A stretch of 64,000 bases of DNA from Apostichopus japonicus. Lineage: Eukaryota > Echinodermata > Holothuroidea > Aspidochirotida > Stichopodidae. Shown in pieces: positions 37,658-52,900 of the stretch (within the stretch, counting starts at the first letter, position 1; each line of letters starts with the position of its first letter). The position numbers and the translations under genes were made by a program. The notes under the pieces were generated by a model. It searched no databases and was not told the origin of the DNA. It saw only the letters and a program-made list of their open reading frames with translations. The DNA is taken from the NCBI RefSeq assembly GCF_037975245.1, contig NC_092569.1, positions 33,689,668-33,753,667 of the forward strand. The letters run 5' to 3'.

Positions 37658-40229
37658 TTAGAGATCCAGAAGTTCTTTCTGTCTTAATTTTTTTATGTCC
37701 TCCTTCTCACTCAGTTGGCGTGATTCCTCCTGCCCTTGCCTCTCACGCTCCAGGACATCTTCTTCCGTTGCTGACGACTGTTTAATGATAAAATGGAATA
37801 TTTATATGATTACTATCTGAAAGATGATTACATTTTACATGTATTTTACATGATGTGGATTTTGTAACACATTAGACTAACAAACCGCAAACAGTTGATT
37901 TACCTACCAGTCAATGGGTTATTCCAGTAGACTAATGAAGCATCTTCCTTTTGGCATTAAGCTTACACTCACCCTCATTTATAACGTATAATAATGGTAG
38001 CTTCAAACTTAACAGTATCTGCCCCCCTCAACCCACCCCAATCTAACCCCACCCATGTGCCTCATAAAACCACCCTAACTTACAATTATTTGCCCTTTGA
38101 CACTGTCTCTAACACTTTACACCAGTAATGTTTTGTACTGTTCATTCCACTGTATTATTATGAAAAATTAACATCTCCAGTCTGCTTACTGGAATGTAGA
38201 CTTTCTCCAGATAAACTTCCAGCCAAATAACGTAAATTTCATGACAAAAAATATATTCAAAGGGTTTCTTACATTTAATCGCCATTTCATTGTAGTATAT
38301 TGTGATGCATTCTGGAAGTACATACAATCAACTCAGCGTTTCAGAATACAGTCATTTGTAACAGATATGCTACGGGTCCATGAGTTCACACAAACTTTAA
38401 AATCCCAAACGTCTGGAATAAAAAGTTGCCACGTTTGCTCAGAACATTGGTATTACTGTCTGCTGGCTTCTGCCCGGAGAACTATGCTGTTAAAAGCTTT
38501 AATACCTAACACATAAAATTTAATTTCATATTCATTCAGCAATTTCCATGACCACAGTCTGTCATGTCATTAAGATTTGGAAGACATAATTTAATACATG
38601 ATTTTTACAAACACTTGGACAGCTTGGACCCTATCAGTATGGTCACCAACGATGGATATGAGTATTGAAATAATACTACTTTGGAGAGGGGGAATGCAGA
38701 AGGTGGGGGATTGAAATTACTTTATGTTGAACACACATTTATGGACTGACATGTGAATGGTTAAGCCAAATAGCTACATTGTAATGAAACTATGCCTTGG
38801 AACAAACTTGATGTAAGGCAAATTGCTATTACACAACAATGCAGGACACGAAACCCAACCATGCAAAGAATATAGCGGCCCCAGCACTGACATCACGGAC
38901 TTGTTCCAAGTCAAAGGCAGACAGGATGCCTTTCACTTCGGTAGCTGTCTCAGGACATATTTTATTTGGGTCATTTTCCATGACTTGTCTTTTCAAGCCT
39001 TCCTTTCCAGTCTTACCTATCAGTGCTTGCATTTTCTCCCAATCCTGTAAAATACCAGAATAAAATGGTTTTATGTCTATAAATGAGGCTAATGTAATAA
39101 CGATCAATTCTTGTTCATTTAGTCTTGCGTTTACCAATATGGAGAGTCGTCATCCAATCACATACAATCAACAATACAACAAGTAGCTTTGCAAAAGGTT
39201 GCCTTCATGGTAAGTAGCTATCTTTGCCACAGTCTTTCAGACACTAACTGTTGTAAAGAAGTCACCATCGTTACCCCACTTGATACCCGTACCAGATTGC
39301 CTGGTTTCTAATGAACTATCATCGTATTTCACCACTATGTATGTTGCTGTAAAAAAGGTTTGACATTCAATTCAATTAAACATGATAGATGAATAAAAAA
39401 GAAAAAATGCACAACGTTTGCAAAAAAGTCAAATAAGTAATACTAAAGGATCAAACAAGTTTAGGAACTGTGAAATGGAAACCAATGTTTTTGAACATTT
39501 TAATTTTGGTTTCCTTCTCATTTCTCTTGCTTCCTGATTCGAGGTCAATCATATTTACAAAGCATTCCTATCAACATAAAGCATTATTTCAAAGTATCAT
39601 GGAAATAAAAATATGTCGCATTGAACCGTTTCAGAATGTTTTCAACTTTATTCAGGTCACAATCCGTGTTGGCTAATTTTAAACAAAGCATGGAAAACAG
39701 TTATTAATAAAAGAAAAAGGTAGAAAATGATCTCACTTTACTTTCTTTCCTGTCCCAAACATTTTATTAGTATTTCCTCTACTACTGTCTTGCAAAGTAT
39801 ATGAGTATGGTATTAAGATAACTTCTATCATCACGAAAATTGTAATTATTCTTACAGTCTTCAGAGTGAAATATGTCACCATGTGGCAACCTACAATAGC
39901 TATAGAGCACTCCGGTTAGACTTCAGCAACCCTTGGTTCTATTTTATTTCTTTGAAAATATTTTCTGAGGATATCTTCTTATTTAAGGATACTTTTCTCA
40001 ATTAAGACGGGTTCCCATCTTCTGCTTCTTCTATTTTTTGACATATTGTTGGCGACCAAAATAAAAAATATGATATTCAAAAACTTATAAAAGCTAATTA
40101 ATGTGTCTTCTTTGATCACATTTGGTTTTATTAAATGGGAACAAATTACCAATCTTCTGCTTTCTCGGCTTGTTTTATTGCCTCTTGAACTTTCCCTACT
40201 TCCTCTTCTTTCGCCAGCTCTGCTGCCCT
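37658..40229 (-). pseudogene. Dynein heavy chain stalk-like exon set, unit B
   Basis: The exons match A: 40229-40150, 39784-39742, 39044-38859 and 37777-37658. The third exon keeps the DW...VKGILSAF...FFAW peptide with four changes (RQVMENDPNKICPE for RRVMETDPNKIRPE), but its donor GTGAGT has become TTGGGT, so correct splicing to the last exon looks impaired. The last exon runs on to ...LRQKELLDL and TAA (37658-37660). The hAT of A is absent from its last intron. Confidence 0.45.
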
Positions 40230-42231
40230 CTATTAGCCAAAACTTAATATTAAATGTTTAATAATGACGTAATTTAAATAAAATGACGAGATAAACTTTT
40301 AATTTTAGCAAACTTTGTTAACTTTGTAAAATTGACAATGATTGCATCAAGTCTTGCATTTCTCATTTTCTTCTGACGGGTACTTTACAAAACAACTAGA
40401 TAATTCTTGAGATTTATTGTCAAACTTATTTACTGAAGTTATTTTGTTCGAAATTTCGGTCAACTCTGCAATTTCTCAACGGTTGAATTTTTGTCGCATG
40501 AAATAATTGGTTTAATATGTCAAATTTTACCCCCAAAAATGGGAAATATGTTTCTTTTACGTGTCGAAATTCGGCTATACACTATTCAAACGGGAGGTCT
40601 AAAAGAATTCATATTTCAGAGTAAAGTGTAAATTACAGACAAATCAGCACTTTTATAGTTTCTGTTCCGCGCCCGAAAAAGGACAGCTCACATGGGTAAT
40701 CCTGTTTTCTTTTCTTTCAACTATAGTCACTCCAGAAATAAGGAGGAATACTTTCAAAATTTGGTTCATGCTTCTTTTTTTAACATTCCTACTGAATGCG
40801 CTCAAATCTTAATGTAGGGCATGACAAAAAAAAAATCGACTTTTATCGAAACGTTCCAATTCTTATTACCACCGTATCCCAAAAGTTCAACCAGTTTACG
40901 TATTTGTTTCTGTAAGATGTACAAAGACAGAGCTAGACGATCTAGAACTGCCATGGATTGCACCTTCAAAGTTTAAAAGACTAAGAATTGTATTTATTTA
41001 TTTATTTTAATTTTATGTGCATATACCAGGCATTGACGAAAAAAAATTCAATTCATTTATGATTGTACTATTTTAGACCTACTCACGGAATGTGTGTGAA
41101 TTGCATAACTACGAAGGAGTTTGAGTTGACGCTTGTATTGATATGATTTTGCATAACAAATACAGCCTGTACTATGATAGGCAATACAAATTTAAGGGAC
41201 AAAATTGTTCTGACGTCCGTACACGGACGGGCTTAAGGTGTGGAGCCTACGGTAAGTAGTGTCAGAGATCTTAGAAGCAATATGATACTATCATTACCAT
41301 TATTTGAACTACATTAAGGTGTTTTATAAAATGCTAACTATTGCAAGAAACTTTGGGGACAGGGCAAGTACTTCTTCCGTGGTCCCAATGGCTATGGCCT
41401 TGTTTATATTAACGATATCAAACATTTACAAATACATAGTAATACTGGTAGGTAGGTTTTAACATTTATCTGATTTCTCAGTGATCTTTTATTAAAGACT
41501 ACAATCCAGTGCCGTAAGACTCACGCAACTTTGACTAGAAGTATCGATTAATGACTCAAAGTTAACTTGTTGAGGTAAATATCTTTCTATGCTAAGGAGA
41601 CTATATCTAAAGAGGGAAACCTGAGTAGCAGATTACACCGTGCTGTAAAATTAGCTAGCCTATCCAATATCATATATCATAGCTATTTATTCTTTTGTCA
41701 AATTTCTTTGCCATCCCAGTTTTCACACCGCAAATCATGGGGGAGAGTGTACATTCCATCTATACCCCTGGCTACGCCACTGTCACCGAAATAATACTTT
41801 GGTGTAGGCATGCTGGTACTCATTTAATTATTCATGCTAGAACATCACGGGCAGTTGTCATCTGTTGGCCAATACTGTTTGGAACCAACCCTCAGGACTC
41901 TCCTGAGAACTGCTGGCCAGGGATGAATTAACTGCTTGAACCACCAATAGCTACGCCTTTCAATATATAAGAGGTTTATGTCAAAGCAAAGTATGATATG
42001 AATGTACCATATGTACCAAACGTATAAAGAAGATATGGATGTAAATCCTATAGTTCATTTAAAAGTCCTCGTCAAATCAAACAGCTGACATTGTTATTCA
42101 ATGAGATGTGAGAATACTCGATCCCGCAAACAGGATGTGACGTAGGCACAATAAAACAAGGAAGTATTTTTCATACAGTATACCGCTTTACAACTATTCG
42201 AAACGGTCTTAATTAGATATTTGTACACAAT

Positions 42232-42240
42232 TATATATAT

Positions 42241-42293
<53 letters not shown>

Positions 42294-42313
42294 CATATAG
42301 ATATAGATATATG
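42232..42313. repeat. (TA)n microsatellite, unit B
   Basis: Shorter, interrupted form of the A tract at 11594-11768, at the same place in the unit. Confidence 0.9.
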
Positions 42314-42524
42314 AGAATGTATACAAATATATATTTAACACCGTTTCGAATTGTTTTGCAGCGGTATACTGTATGAACAATACTTCCTTGTTGGGAGCAG
42401 GTGGTGGGCTTGGTGCACAATTAGGGCTATTTTGAATACCACATCTTTTAGAGATGTGTCCAACATGATGAAAAAAAATGGAAAACGAAAACCCTATAGT
42501 GTGTTATTGGTGGTAATGTGTAGA

Positions 42525-43150
42525 TGCACTATATATTAGTTCATACATTTGTATGGTGTAAAGAGTCCATATAATGTTTATATTGTACACCGTAATGTAT
42601 ACATAGTGTATGGTATATGCTTGTTCATACGGTGTGTGTAGAGTATACATAATTCATACAATGTGTATACTTTAGACTAGTTCCTACAGTGCGTGAAGTG
42701 TAGACTATAGTTCACATTGTGTATAATTCGTGCAGTATGTATAGTATATACTATATCATACCTTGAATATAGTGAAGACTTTTACATACAGTGTGTAGTG
42801 TAGTGTGGACTAGGTTATACCTTCCATGTAGTGTAGACTAGTCAATAGAGTGTAAACTGTAAACTATAGTTCACATCGGGTATAGTTTATATAGTTTGTA
42901 TAGTATAGATCAGATCATACCTTGAATATAGAGTAAACCAGTTCATACAGTGTTCTTATTGTAGACTAGATCATAAATTGTATAGTGTAGACTAGTTAAT
43001 GTAGTGTTTAACTTATATACTACATCACACAGTGCGTAAAGTGTACACTATTTGAAACAGTTTGAAAATTGTAGATTTTTCCTTGCATGATTGATAGTGT
43101 ATAACTCATACATTACATTTCACTGTTTACACGATATAGTGTACCAGTTC
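42525..43150. repeat. Degenerate minisatellite, unit B
   Basis: Counterpart of 11975-12640, with TAGTGTAGACTAGTT and TTCATACAGTGT words. Confidence 0.75.
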
Positions 43151-43874
43151 ATGCATGTTATAAAGTGCTGACTAGTCCAAGTAGTTCAATAACACTTCCA
43201 TTCATCCAGTCGACACTTCTTGATTTTTTTCCTGCCCAAAAAAAAAAAGCGTTGTAACGTAGCTAACGTAGCTAACTGAATATCGAAATGACATCTTAAC
43301 CACAATCAGCAAAATCAGCATTCTGACTCTTTTTATCGACTAGGTAGCCTGAACGTTGTTTAACACACCACTACAAAACCCTTGAACATGAGCCATGCTA
43401 AATATATCATGCATTAAAAGCGACCAAAAAGCTAGAATATATTAACAGTTATTGAATTTGCAATACCATTGCTGTCCTTGGAACTAGAGACACGATATTC
43501 ATTAGCTATGCAATACGTGGTTTAAAATGGTTTTATTGGAGCAAGGACAATTCAACATAATGCAACTGAAGCTTACTGTACTATTGACTAAAATCTCAAG
43601 ATATAGATAGCTGTACATAATAATAAGTTGGATTGCGCATGTCGAATAGTCTTCTTTACATACAAGCCAAAGAATACTATATATGTGCAGTACGTTTTGT
43701 ATAAGCTGTTCAACTTATCATGTTTCAAATAAAACGATGGCATTAATGGACATCCATACTACTTCGGTCATTCCAATGAGGTGTTGGTAACCCCTAAATG
43801 GGTACTCTGTGTCATTTGTCATCTTGCCCTTCATCGAATATATTTCAGCGTGGCATTTCTTCAAACCCGAAATC

Positions 43875-43940
43875 ATGGAGAATTTTTTCAAAGTTTGTTT
43901 AAATGTTTTGACGATTTGGAACTTGTTTGGAACAGAAATG
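43875..43940 (+). CDS. Lectin B exon 1: signal peptide
   Basis: It encodes [19 protein letters not shown] then TEM, in phase 0 before GTAAGT. Two residues of the hydrophobic core differ from A (NV for TF), and the signal still looks usable. Confidence 0.75.
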
Positions 43941-46900
43941 GTAAGTATTTTAATTTTTTAATTTGTTTTAAAAAGTATATGACTCTATTGAATATCTTCT
44001 GACTGTTTCAAGTTTTGAAAGCTAAGTCGCATCAATGTGCTGCTGCGCCAATCTTATTAGAGTTAAATGTTAATACAAACTGAGTGTTAGCATCTCAACG
44101 AAATAGGTAAACACGGATTAAAATACTTAATGACATTCAGTAAGAAAGCCTTCAATTTAAATATTGGTTATTTTCAACTTCGCTAAAGGACAACTGTGTT
44201 TCGCCTTAAAACATAACGTTCTAACTGAATAATATATACATAACAACTTTGTTCTTTGAAACGTGCTTCCATGTATAATACTAAGAATAAAAGCCAATTA
44301 TACATCTCATTTTTTTTTGTTGCGCACCAATTTGTAATCAATAACGTTTCGTGATGTGGCCAGGTAAAAATATACTTTTTCATATTTCGAGTATACAGCT
44401 TACCAATATCACGTACATAACGTCAGCGCACAAGGTTCCCTCAAATATCCAACCCCACTGTTTAACCGTATACCAACACGTTACAACAATCCTTGATTAC
44501 ATTTTCCAAATTATTGAGCTTTGATTCACATGTTTTTTATTTTAGTTTAAATTCATGCTCCATATGCCATTTTTCTCTCTTCTAGAATAATAACTAAATG
44601 CGAAACAGTAACATTCAGTTATTTCAAGATTCATAATTTCAAATATTAAAAAAAAAAAAATTCAATCATGCGATTCCCCTATCGAAACAGAGCTTTACTC
44701 TTTGTATATGGGCAATATACAATATTCTCCTATGCAGTCTAAAGTTGAACAGATGTTTTATAAAGCCTTTGCTATTTTTTCATAAACTGTATACGTATAA
44801 CTTGAGTCTAATCTGTACAAAGGCAACTTCCCTTGTCGGTTTTGTTATTTTGATATGATTTCCGAACAGTTATGTTATTCATTGTCCTTTTTCAAGTTGT
44901 CGGTATTAAATTTTAAAGCAACATTGACGTTTGATAATCTAAAAACAAAGACAACATTTCTATGTCAAAATACCAGTACAAAGATAATTAAGTTAGCCTA
45001 TATTTCAAATAGTAAACAGTATTATAGCTACTGTGAATACAACTATAATGATATGGTACATTCTTTTAGTATGATATCTTAACTTTAAAAAAGTGGAAGG
45101 TTCCATTCTTTGTAATCAAATTTGAAGACATTTTCAATTTAAGTTTGGTGATATTGCTGCAGCGAACTATCATCTAAACGCAAAATTTTGCAGCTCGAAA
45201 ATGTAGAAAGAGTGCCGAAATGTTTACATCCTTCACATGCTCATAGATATCAATTGTTTAGATATCAGTATCTATGTAGCTATGTTTGGCAAACAGTCTG
45301 CAACAAACAATAACGATATTTGTTATATGTTATATGATCATTTTTTTTTAACACATATTCAAGGAAACAAGGTTGATAAACATTAAAACTAACTGGTTTA
45401 CATGTCAATCTAACTTAAAGAAATTTAAAAAGGTGATAGAAAAATAAATATATGGACGGGATTATTGCTGAATATCATAAACTTAGGTTACTCGAGTGTA
45501 TTGCAGTACAAAATTAGCAAAGAAAAAAAGACTGCTACATGCAAACATTGACAATTACCTTTTTGTGAGTGCTATGTCTATTTTCAGACACTACTATATG
45601 ACTTTAAATTGCTTTCACGAAAGAATGGTATGCGATCATAAGAGATGTCTCTGGCGATTTTAGTGTCTAGCCAACGGTGTTTTCCTGATTCCATGTTTCT
45701 TTCCTCAACTATATTGTTAGTTGCTTCAAGTAAATATAATTTAGATTTTTTTTTTAGATTTTTGATATTGATTAATAGAACCGTTTGACCGCTCATTCGC
45801 AAAGATACTAGATATTACGAGTAGAAAAACTTTAAGACATGATGAAGTTTGTAATAAAAAAATAAAATCTATATCGCCTGCATTTTGAAGTGACAGTTAA
45901 ATTAGATAGATTTCAAACTAGAGAGTATATGTATTTCCTCAATAATTGAGTTGTAAAGAGAAGTAATATAACTTAACCAAAGTAACTGCGTGATAGCAAC
46001 TCAGATTTAATGTCGTATTACAATACCAATGTAAGGGGGAATCGAAAGGACGAAAATAAATTAAGAACGGAAAACTTAAATCTGAATTTATGATACCTTG
46101 TTACGAAACCGAAGATTTATATTTAAAAAAATAGGTGCTCGTATTGCATTCATTCAATAAATCAATTTAAATATTAAACAAAGAATTTACTTTCGTCTAA
46201 ATACACATATGACCATTGTCCTATTGTTATGTCTGTTCTAATTCTTATGAGTTAAAATGATATACCTATCAAGTATTGTTTGTCAAATTTGTGCGACATG
46301 TTTAACTATATATCACTTATTCACGTGTCGCGCTATTATAAAATGTTCTTAAAAGTTAATCTAGTAAGTGGAATCGATTTTGGCGATGATAATAACAACT
46401 AGTAGTAATGTTAAAGCATTATTGAAAAAAATAACTGCTGTGACACGAACATGATATTCAATCAAATAAACTGGAAGAAAACAAAAAGAAATAAAGTCGA
46501 TTTCAAATGCCATAGAGGTTACTTATACGTATAAGTTGTTTTATAACTGATGTTTCTTTTATAAGATCTTATCATTTGCCATTTTTGTACTATTTGAATT
46601 AATTTATTCCAATCCTTCGAATAAATATAATTATAACAATTTAGATGTAAGCTAGTGTTGGATCTCTCGTTTATACCCTTTAAATTTCAAAACCAACCGT
46701 TAAAACGAATCAATGTGAAGGCTAAATGTAGATAAAAGCGAATAATAGTTAGCCTCTTTGTATAAAATCAGACACAATATAAAACTCCTAACAAGACCAT
46801 TTTTAAGTAAGTTTGAAATCAAGTCAAACTACAAGTAATACAAAGAAAATTGTTTTAAAATCTACATAAATGCCTTGTCAAAAAGTTAATTTCACTCAAT

Positions 46901-49900
46901 TTCACCACAAATTTTAAAGTTTTTGTTTCGCGGGGTGGGGTAAAGTTAAAAATATAAGCCATATTCTGGACATAGTTTGACAAGCAAATGTACATTTTCA
47001 TCAATCATGAAAGTAAATAAAAGGACATAAAATAACTGCATAGGGACGTTTCAATGCGGAAACCATGTTTAACAATAAAAATCCTTATTTTTATTCTGCT
47101 TGTTTGTCCTAAAGTAATTTTAATGTTAAACACTAAATGAAAATTCATTCATACACACTTTTTTTTTTCTTTCTGAAATTCAAATTGGGATATAATCTGT
47201 AACAGTAACATCAATGCAGGAACAAGTGAGACAAAATAATTGCAGATAGACAATTTCCACCGACAAATAAATTTCATTTCATTTTGATCGAGAACAACCT
47301 ACTTTCTACAAAATCCATTTTAACAACATTTAAATGACAATCTACAATTATTTTTCTCCAAACTTTGGAATACAACAAGCTAGTTTATCGTGTTAAGAAA
47401 TTAAAGGTTTATACATATGCTAAATACAAATATGATAGGCGTAGTCAGCGACGTTCACCCACACCCAACCCTTTTCGCTGGCCGTCATCACACCCTCCCA
47501 CCTGACTCTCACCTTCCCGTCATGTTACCATGTAACTGTTCGGTGGAGTTCTAACCTTAACGTTCGTTTGTCGTTTTAAAGTAACATATAAACTAATTCG
47601 GTAGGGCCTATACAAAAGGAAAATTTTCCTATGCCTCAAACAATATGGATAATAGACTTTAAAAAAATTAAACAAATTCATCATATCTGTTACACTGTAT
47701 CTAAATGTCGCTTTACTAGCACATGTTAGAAAAACTAGACGGTATATCATAACACTTAACAACTCCATACATGGTAATAATTCGCTTGAGCACTTTCGAT
47801 TCACTCATTTGTTGAAAGATACCTAATTAAATTCCTCCATATGATATTTTGTGGCTATCGTTTGAACGAGCAACATATTCAAGAAAAACACGACTTGTGA
47901 CAATCAAATTACTGTGATAAACACAATGAAAAATGCAGATAGAACAGTATAACGTCTCACACAGTCTAAGTCATTGCTTCCTCAAAAGCGTTATCGGCAT
48001 AAAAAAAGCTAATTTGGCTATATCCCAAAATATTCGCCTTTGACCGCGTCAATCTCTTTGTAACAATGGTACATAGTGTACCACTAAGGAAGCTAATATC
48101 AAAATTCGTAATTATTTCGATTCTATTGATTTTATTTTTCATGACTTAAGTTAAAGGTGATTTGATATTCTTGTATCAAAGGAACATGTTCATTCTTCTC
48201 CAAAACGTGATAAAGTAACTCTTGACATGATAAACGTGTTAACGCTATAATGACAAGATGACCCGTGTGCAGACGTTGTTTTAAAAATCAAACATTTGAT
48301 GGAGACAAAAATATATCAAAGAACTGTTGACATTTCAGGAAAGAACTAAAGCGTGTCCTTTTGTTTATTCAGAGAGTTGTCTTAATTCACTTCATCTCCT
48401 GGAAATGCTATACAATATTTTGTCTTGACAGATAACATCATAATTTCATGACAATTAAACTCCCATATACTCGTCTGTTCTGAAATATCAGTATTCGGAA
48501 TTTACCAAACAAGAAAAATGTAAATGGTTAAGTTGCTAAAGATCATTCTAACTGTAACAAGTTTAAAGCCGACGAATTGTACAACATAAGGCAAAACAAT
48601 TATAGAATTGTATTTATTGAATGTCTTTGTCTGAAAGGAAGAAAACATTTCTTATTTCTTTGAAATCTTCCTCATTATTTTTTGTCCATTTTATGATAAA
48701 ATTCTTTATCTCTTGCAATTTTCATCATTATCATGTTATAGAATACAAATTTAATGTTCAGTTTTCTATAATTTTTCTATACCACATACATTTGTAGAAT
48801 AAGCGTTTAACTAAGTTGTCCTATATTCTCTCGTTCATAACGTACTGCTATATTGTAATAAATTTTAACTTTAAATGTTGTGAAATTTGCAAGAAACTGA
48901 AAAAACAATTAAGACAAAAATTATCGCAGACTATGTTTTTACTATTTTACGCCTTATAGTTTAATACAACATATGCATCCCCCTCAATCTCGTGCCTTAA
49001 TAATTTGAATGGAGGTTTTTATTTAGTAAGATATACAAGTCTGTGACGAAGAACTTACCTTACATTTAAAATGACACCTTTCAAATCTCAGAGTTACCAT
49101 TTGCTAAGTAATGATCAAGACACGGTAATCATATTCCAACAAGAATAGCTGGGACGATATAAAAGATCCGCCCGTTTAATAAAGGACTGTTAAACACAAA
49201 TGCGTTACATATCATGTCTGAAATGTTCTGTCAAAATATCACTTGAACAAAGAACATCTGTCTGCAATGAGCAACTAAGTTTAATTAAGGAAGCAGCCGG
49301 CTATTGCCTTTGTTCTTTTACGTTAGCTTACATATCTAATCCCGGAAAATGCCATTAATCTAATGTTTCCTGGATGGAAGTGGTAATATGAAGTTCAGTT
49401 CTGTGTTTATTGACTTGCAGACTAGATATTAATTTCAGTAGAAGACTAACGAAACAACCACTGCCTTAAACTAAAACAAATCGGACCAGTTTGCCTAAAT
49501 GCTGTTTCTTCCGATCGAACAGATTCAATTGATCCTTCTTTTATTACGCAGGTTATCGTCAGTGCCGAGGTACGGTCTTCAGGTAGGTGTAGTAGTTATG
49601 CCATCCGACTTACCTTATTATGACAAGTAACCTCTGTGAGTTATATCAGCTATGTATTATAAATGTTAACACTAAGTTGGCCAGCTGAATGGCTAAAACA
49701 TTGGCTCTTTATAGTGTTTGCTCTAAATGTGTGTTTTTCAATCGTGTCAACATTTCCGAACATTTATTATGAGATTGATTTTCTCTGAGTCGCGTATTTT
49801 CGGTCTCTTCACACCCTACGTGCTACATCGATATTTTCTCAGGTACGCTCAAAAAAATGGGATTGGACTGTCTTCATGAGTCTTTTGATCTCACTTGGAT

Positions 49901-52900
49901 AAGACTGATAACTACGGAAGTTTGATGAAAACTAAATTCAAGTTATTTGGTCTTTGAATATTTTATTGCAGGCTGAAAACTAATCAAAGCTAATGATTCA
50001 AAACAGTTACATCTGAGAATTCAATAACGATTACCGTATATAATTTTAGTCGCGAAATATTCTCCTATATTGCAGTTGAGTAATAGTTGGCATTTAAACT
50101 GATGTATAACCTTAACTCCTATGTAACGAAACTAGTTCTCTTACAATTGGCTGAGAATCTAAGGCAATACTTTCGTTAACTGAAATGATTTTTCAGTCCC
50201 AATAAAATGTTAACTTTGTTTTACTTTCCATACAGGTTCTTCATACTTTGTTTTTCAACAACCTGCGTATCCCAGAGATTGCAAAGAAGTATCGAATGCT
50301 TGTTCCTCTACCCACAATACATCTGGAGTGTACCTTATTAAACCAGATGGCCATCCGGAACCGTTTGAGGCTTACTGTGATAATGATCTTGATACTGGTG
50401 GTTGGACGGTATGGCCGATTACTTGTTGTTTCCTTTTCAACTTGAAATAGATATGTAAAAAATTACTTTTTTACAATTTTGCATACAGTAATGTATAGCG
50501 GTGTAATAAAAATCGTTCTTTCAAATAAAATCTTGATATTTGTTATTGAAGCTAGTGTTTAAATCAATGATGTTATATATTTTGAAATTTAAGAACAGTG
50601 TAGTTCTTCTTCCAAGAAAACAGTAAACTTCTAGCCCACACACTATAAACTGAAGTTAGAAATATAAATTCTTATTTCTGTGTAATAATTTTTAGCAACA
50701 AATCGCATTGCAGCCTAAGGGAACGAATATACATATTTAATCACGTCCCGGTTAACGCTTAACCTTTTTGATATTCGTTGTAGGTATTACAGCGAAGAAG
50801 ATTGGATTCTGTAAATTTTAATAGAAGTTGGAAAGACTTCAGAAATGGATTTGGCTTTCTAGGGAGTGAGTTCTGGATCGGAAATGAGAAAATTGCCTAC
50901 TTAACAAATCAAAAGCGGTACCAACTGAGAATGGACTTTGAGAACGTTGCTGGAGAAACTTACTATGTCACATACGACGATTTTCGTATCTCAGATGAAT
51001 GGGGGAAATATTATATATCAAGTTTAGGTAAATTCCTAATATCAGATGGTAAGTGTCTTTTACATTCTAATTCAATATAAAGCCAAATAATAAGAATATC
51101 ATTTATGTCAAAAGTAAACGTGCATAAACTGAAAAGTGTATTCTAAGAACGAATTGATCTTTTGGAGGTAGACTTTACATGTCAATTACCTTTTCTTAGT
51201 TTGAAGAAACTGCTTCAATACATATCGTACACGTATACATATAGTAAATCAGCGAGTACAATGACGATACAATGCATATAGTAGCGATAACAGTATGATC
51301 ATATGATTGTGAGTACAGGCTCAAAGCGCGAGTGTAAATACTTAATCTTGCATTAGTATCTATACTATATTTCCAAAATGCCTCCATAAGTTAAAGTGTG
51401 ATTACGAACTCACTACAAGACTGCCTTGTACTCAACACTAACCTTGTCTCTGACCAAGGAACCGTACGTACCGTTTGTACAACAGAACGCTTACACTGAA
51501 TACAGTTACGTCCCCCAGTTTCATCAGCACAACCAACGCAAACGAAATTTGGAAGTTTCTATTAATTGTCTTTTTTGTCAGAGAGCAGTTTACTTTCACC
51601 GAGAGAAACCCTGTAACAAAAGCTATGACTATCTGGCTTCAGTTGTACATCAAATGATGGGGTGTTATCTCGTAATGTTCAATAACTATTAATATAAATG
51701 TGACAAAGGAGCGGTCACTGCGTGATTTAAAATGTTCTGAAGTCATTCGAACTGCTTCTGAAAGTGTGTTACTTTCCTTTAACCTTCTGACAGCCAATTA
51801 TTGAAGTAATTAAAAAAACATTTTCTTTGGCACTTGTCATATTCGTTGTGTCTGTATCAGGTTACTTTTATTTACCATTTTTTTCCTTTCCTGTTGTCTA
51901 GAATTAAAAATTGAATGGTGTCCAGCTAATGAGATATTTAGCAATGAGACATGTGAGAGGACTTGTGAAGACCCCGATACTTGCATCTCGGCTACCTCTC
52001 TCACAGAATCAGAGCAATGTGTTTGCGTCGGCGATTATCTGAGAGAGCAAGGACAATGCATCCCTCTCAACCAATGCAACTGCTTCGTTGATGAAAAAGG
52101 AAGTGTATTAGGGGTCAGTACGGTTCTTTCAGGACTTTTTTAAGCTTTACTCTTACTTCATTGTCCATATCATTAGAAGAAAATCTTCTACTATTTAAAC
52201 TTGTTGATTATCACATTACATTTACAGATAACCGAGTAGCGCTCACATCGCGGTTGGGAAGGGGCATAAACCCCACCTCCGTCGCCAGTTCTGGCAAAAC
52301 TGTCAGTCAGGAACGTATTACATTAATCAGGAAGATAAGACATACGAGTTTGCATCCCCTTATAAACCAAAAACAAAATTCATGGATACTTCATACCATA
52401 GTCTTGCGGTTACAACTAATTGTAGGCCTAATGTATAGTCGCAATAAGCCGTTGAATGCAACATTTTGTTCTTGATAGCGGATCCATAAGCCCCCTACAT
52501 CGGAGTTGGTTTTAAAAAAATATATAAAACTTGTTTAACATTGGTCATCCATTGTTGAAATCCTGTTCATTTCACTGTGAAAATTTGTGACAAATAATTT
52601 ATTTACTTTTTTTTTCTCTGAATATCTTAAATTAGGAGGGCAAGTTTTACATCAATTCAAGATGTACACGAAACTCAACTTGTAGGAACAACCGTCTTAT
52701 AGATGAGAGTTACCAGTGTAGTGATGACGCAACCTGTGATGAGAGGAACGATGTCCGTAAATGTTACTGTAATGACGGCTACGAAGGGAACGGAGTGACG
52801 TGCACCCGCGAGGTGGTCCCAAAAGATTGCTACGAGCTTTATGTTTCCGGTACACTCAGTGATGGAGTTTACACCATTTACCCTGATGGTTGGCCAAGCG

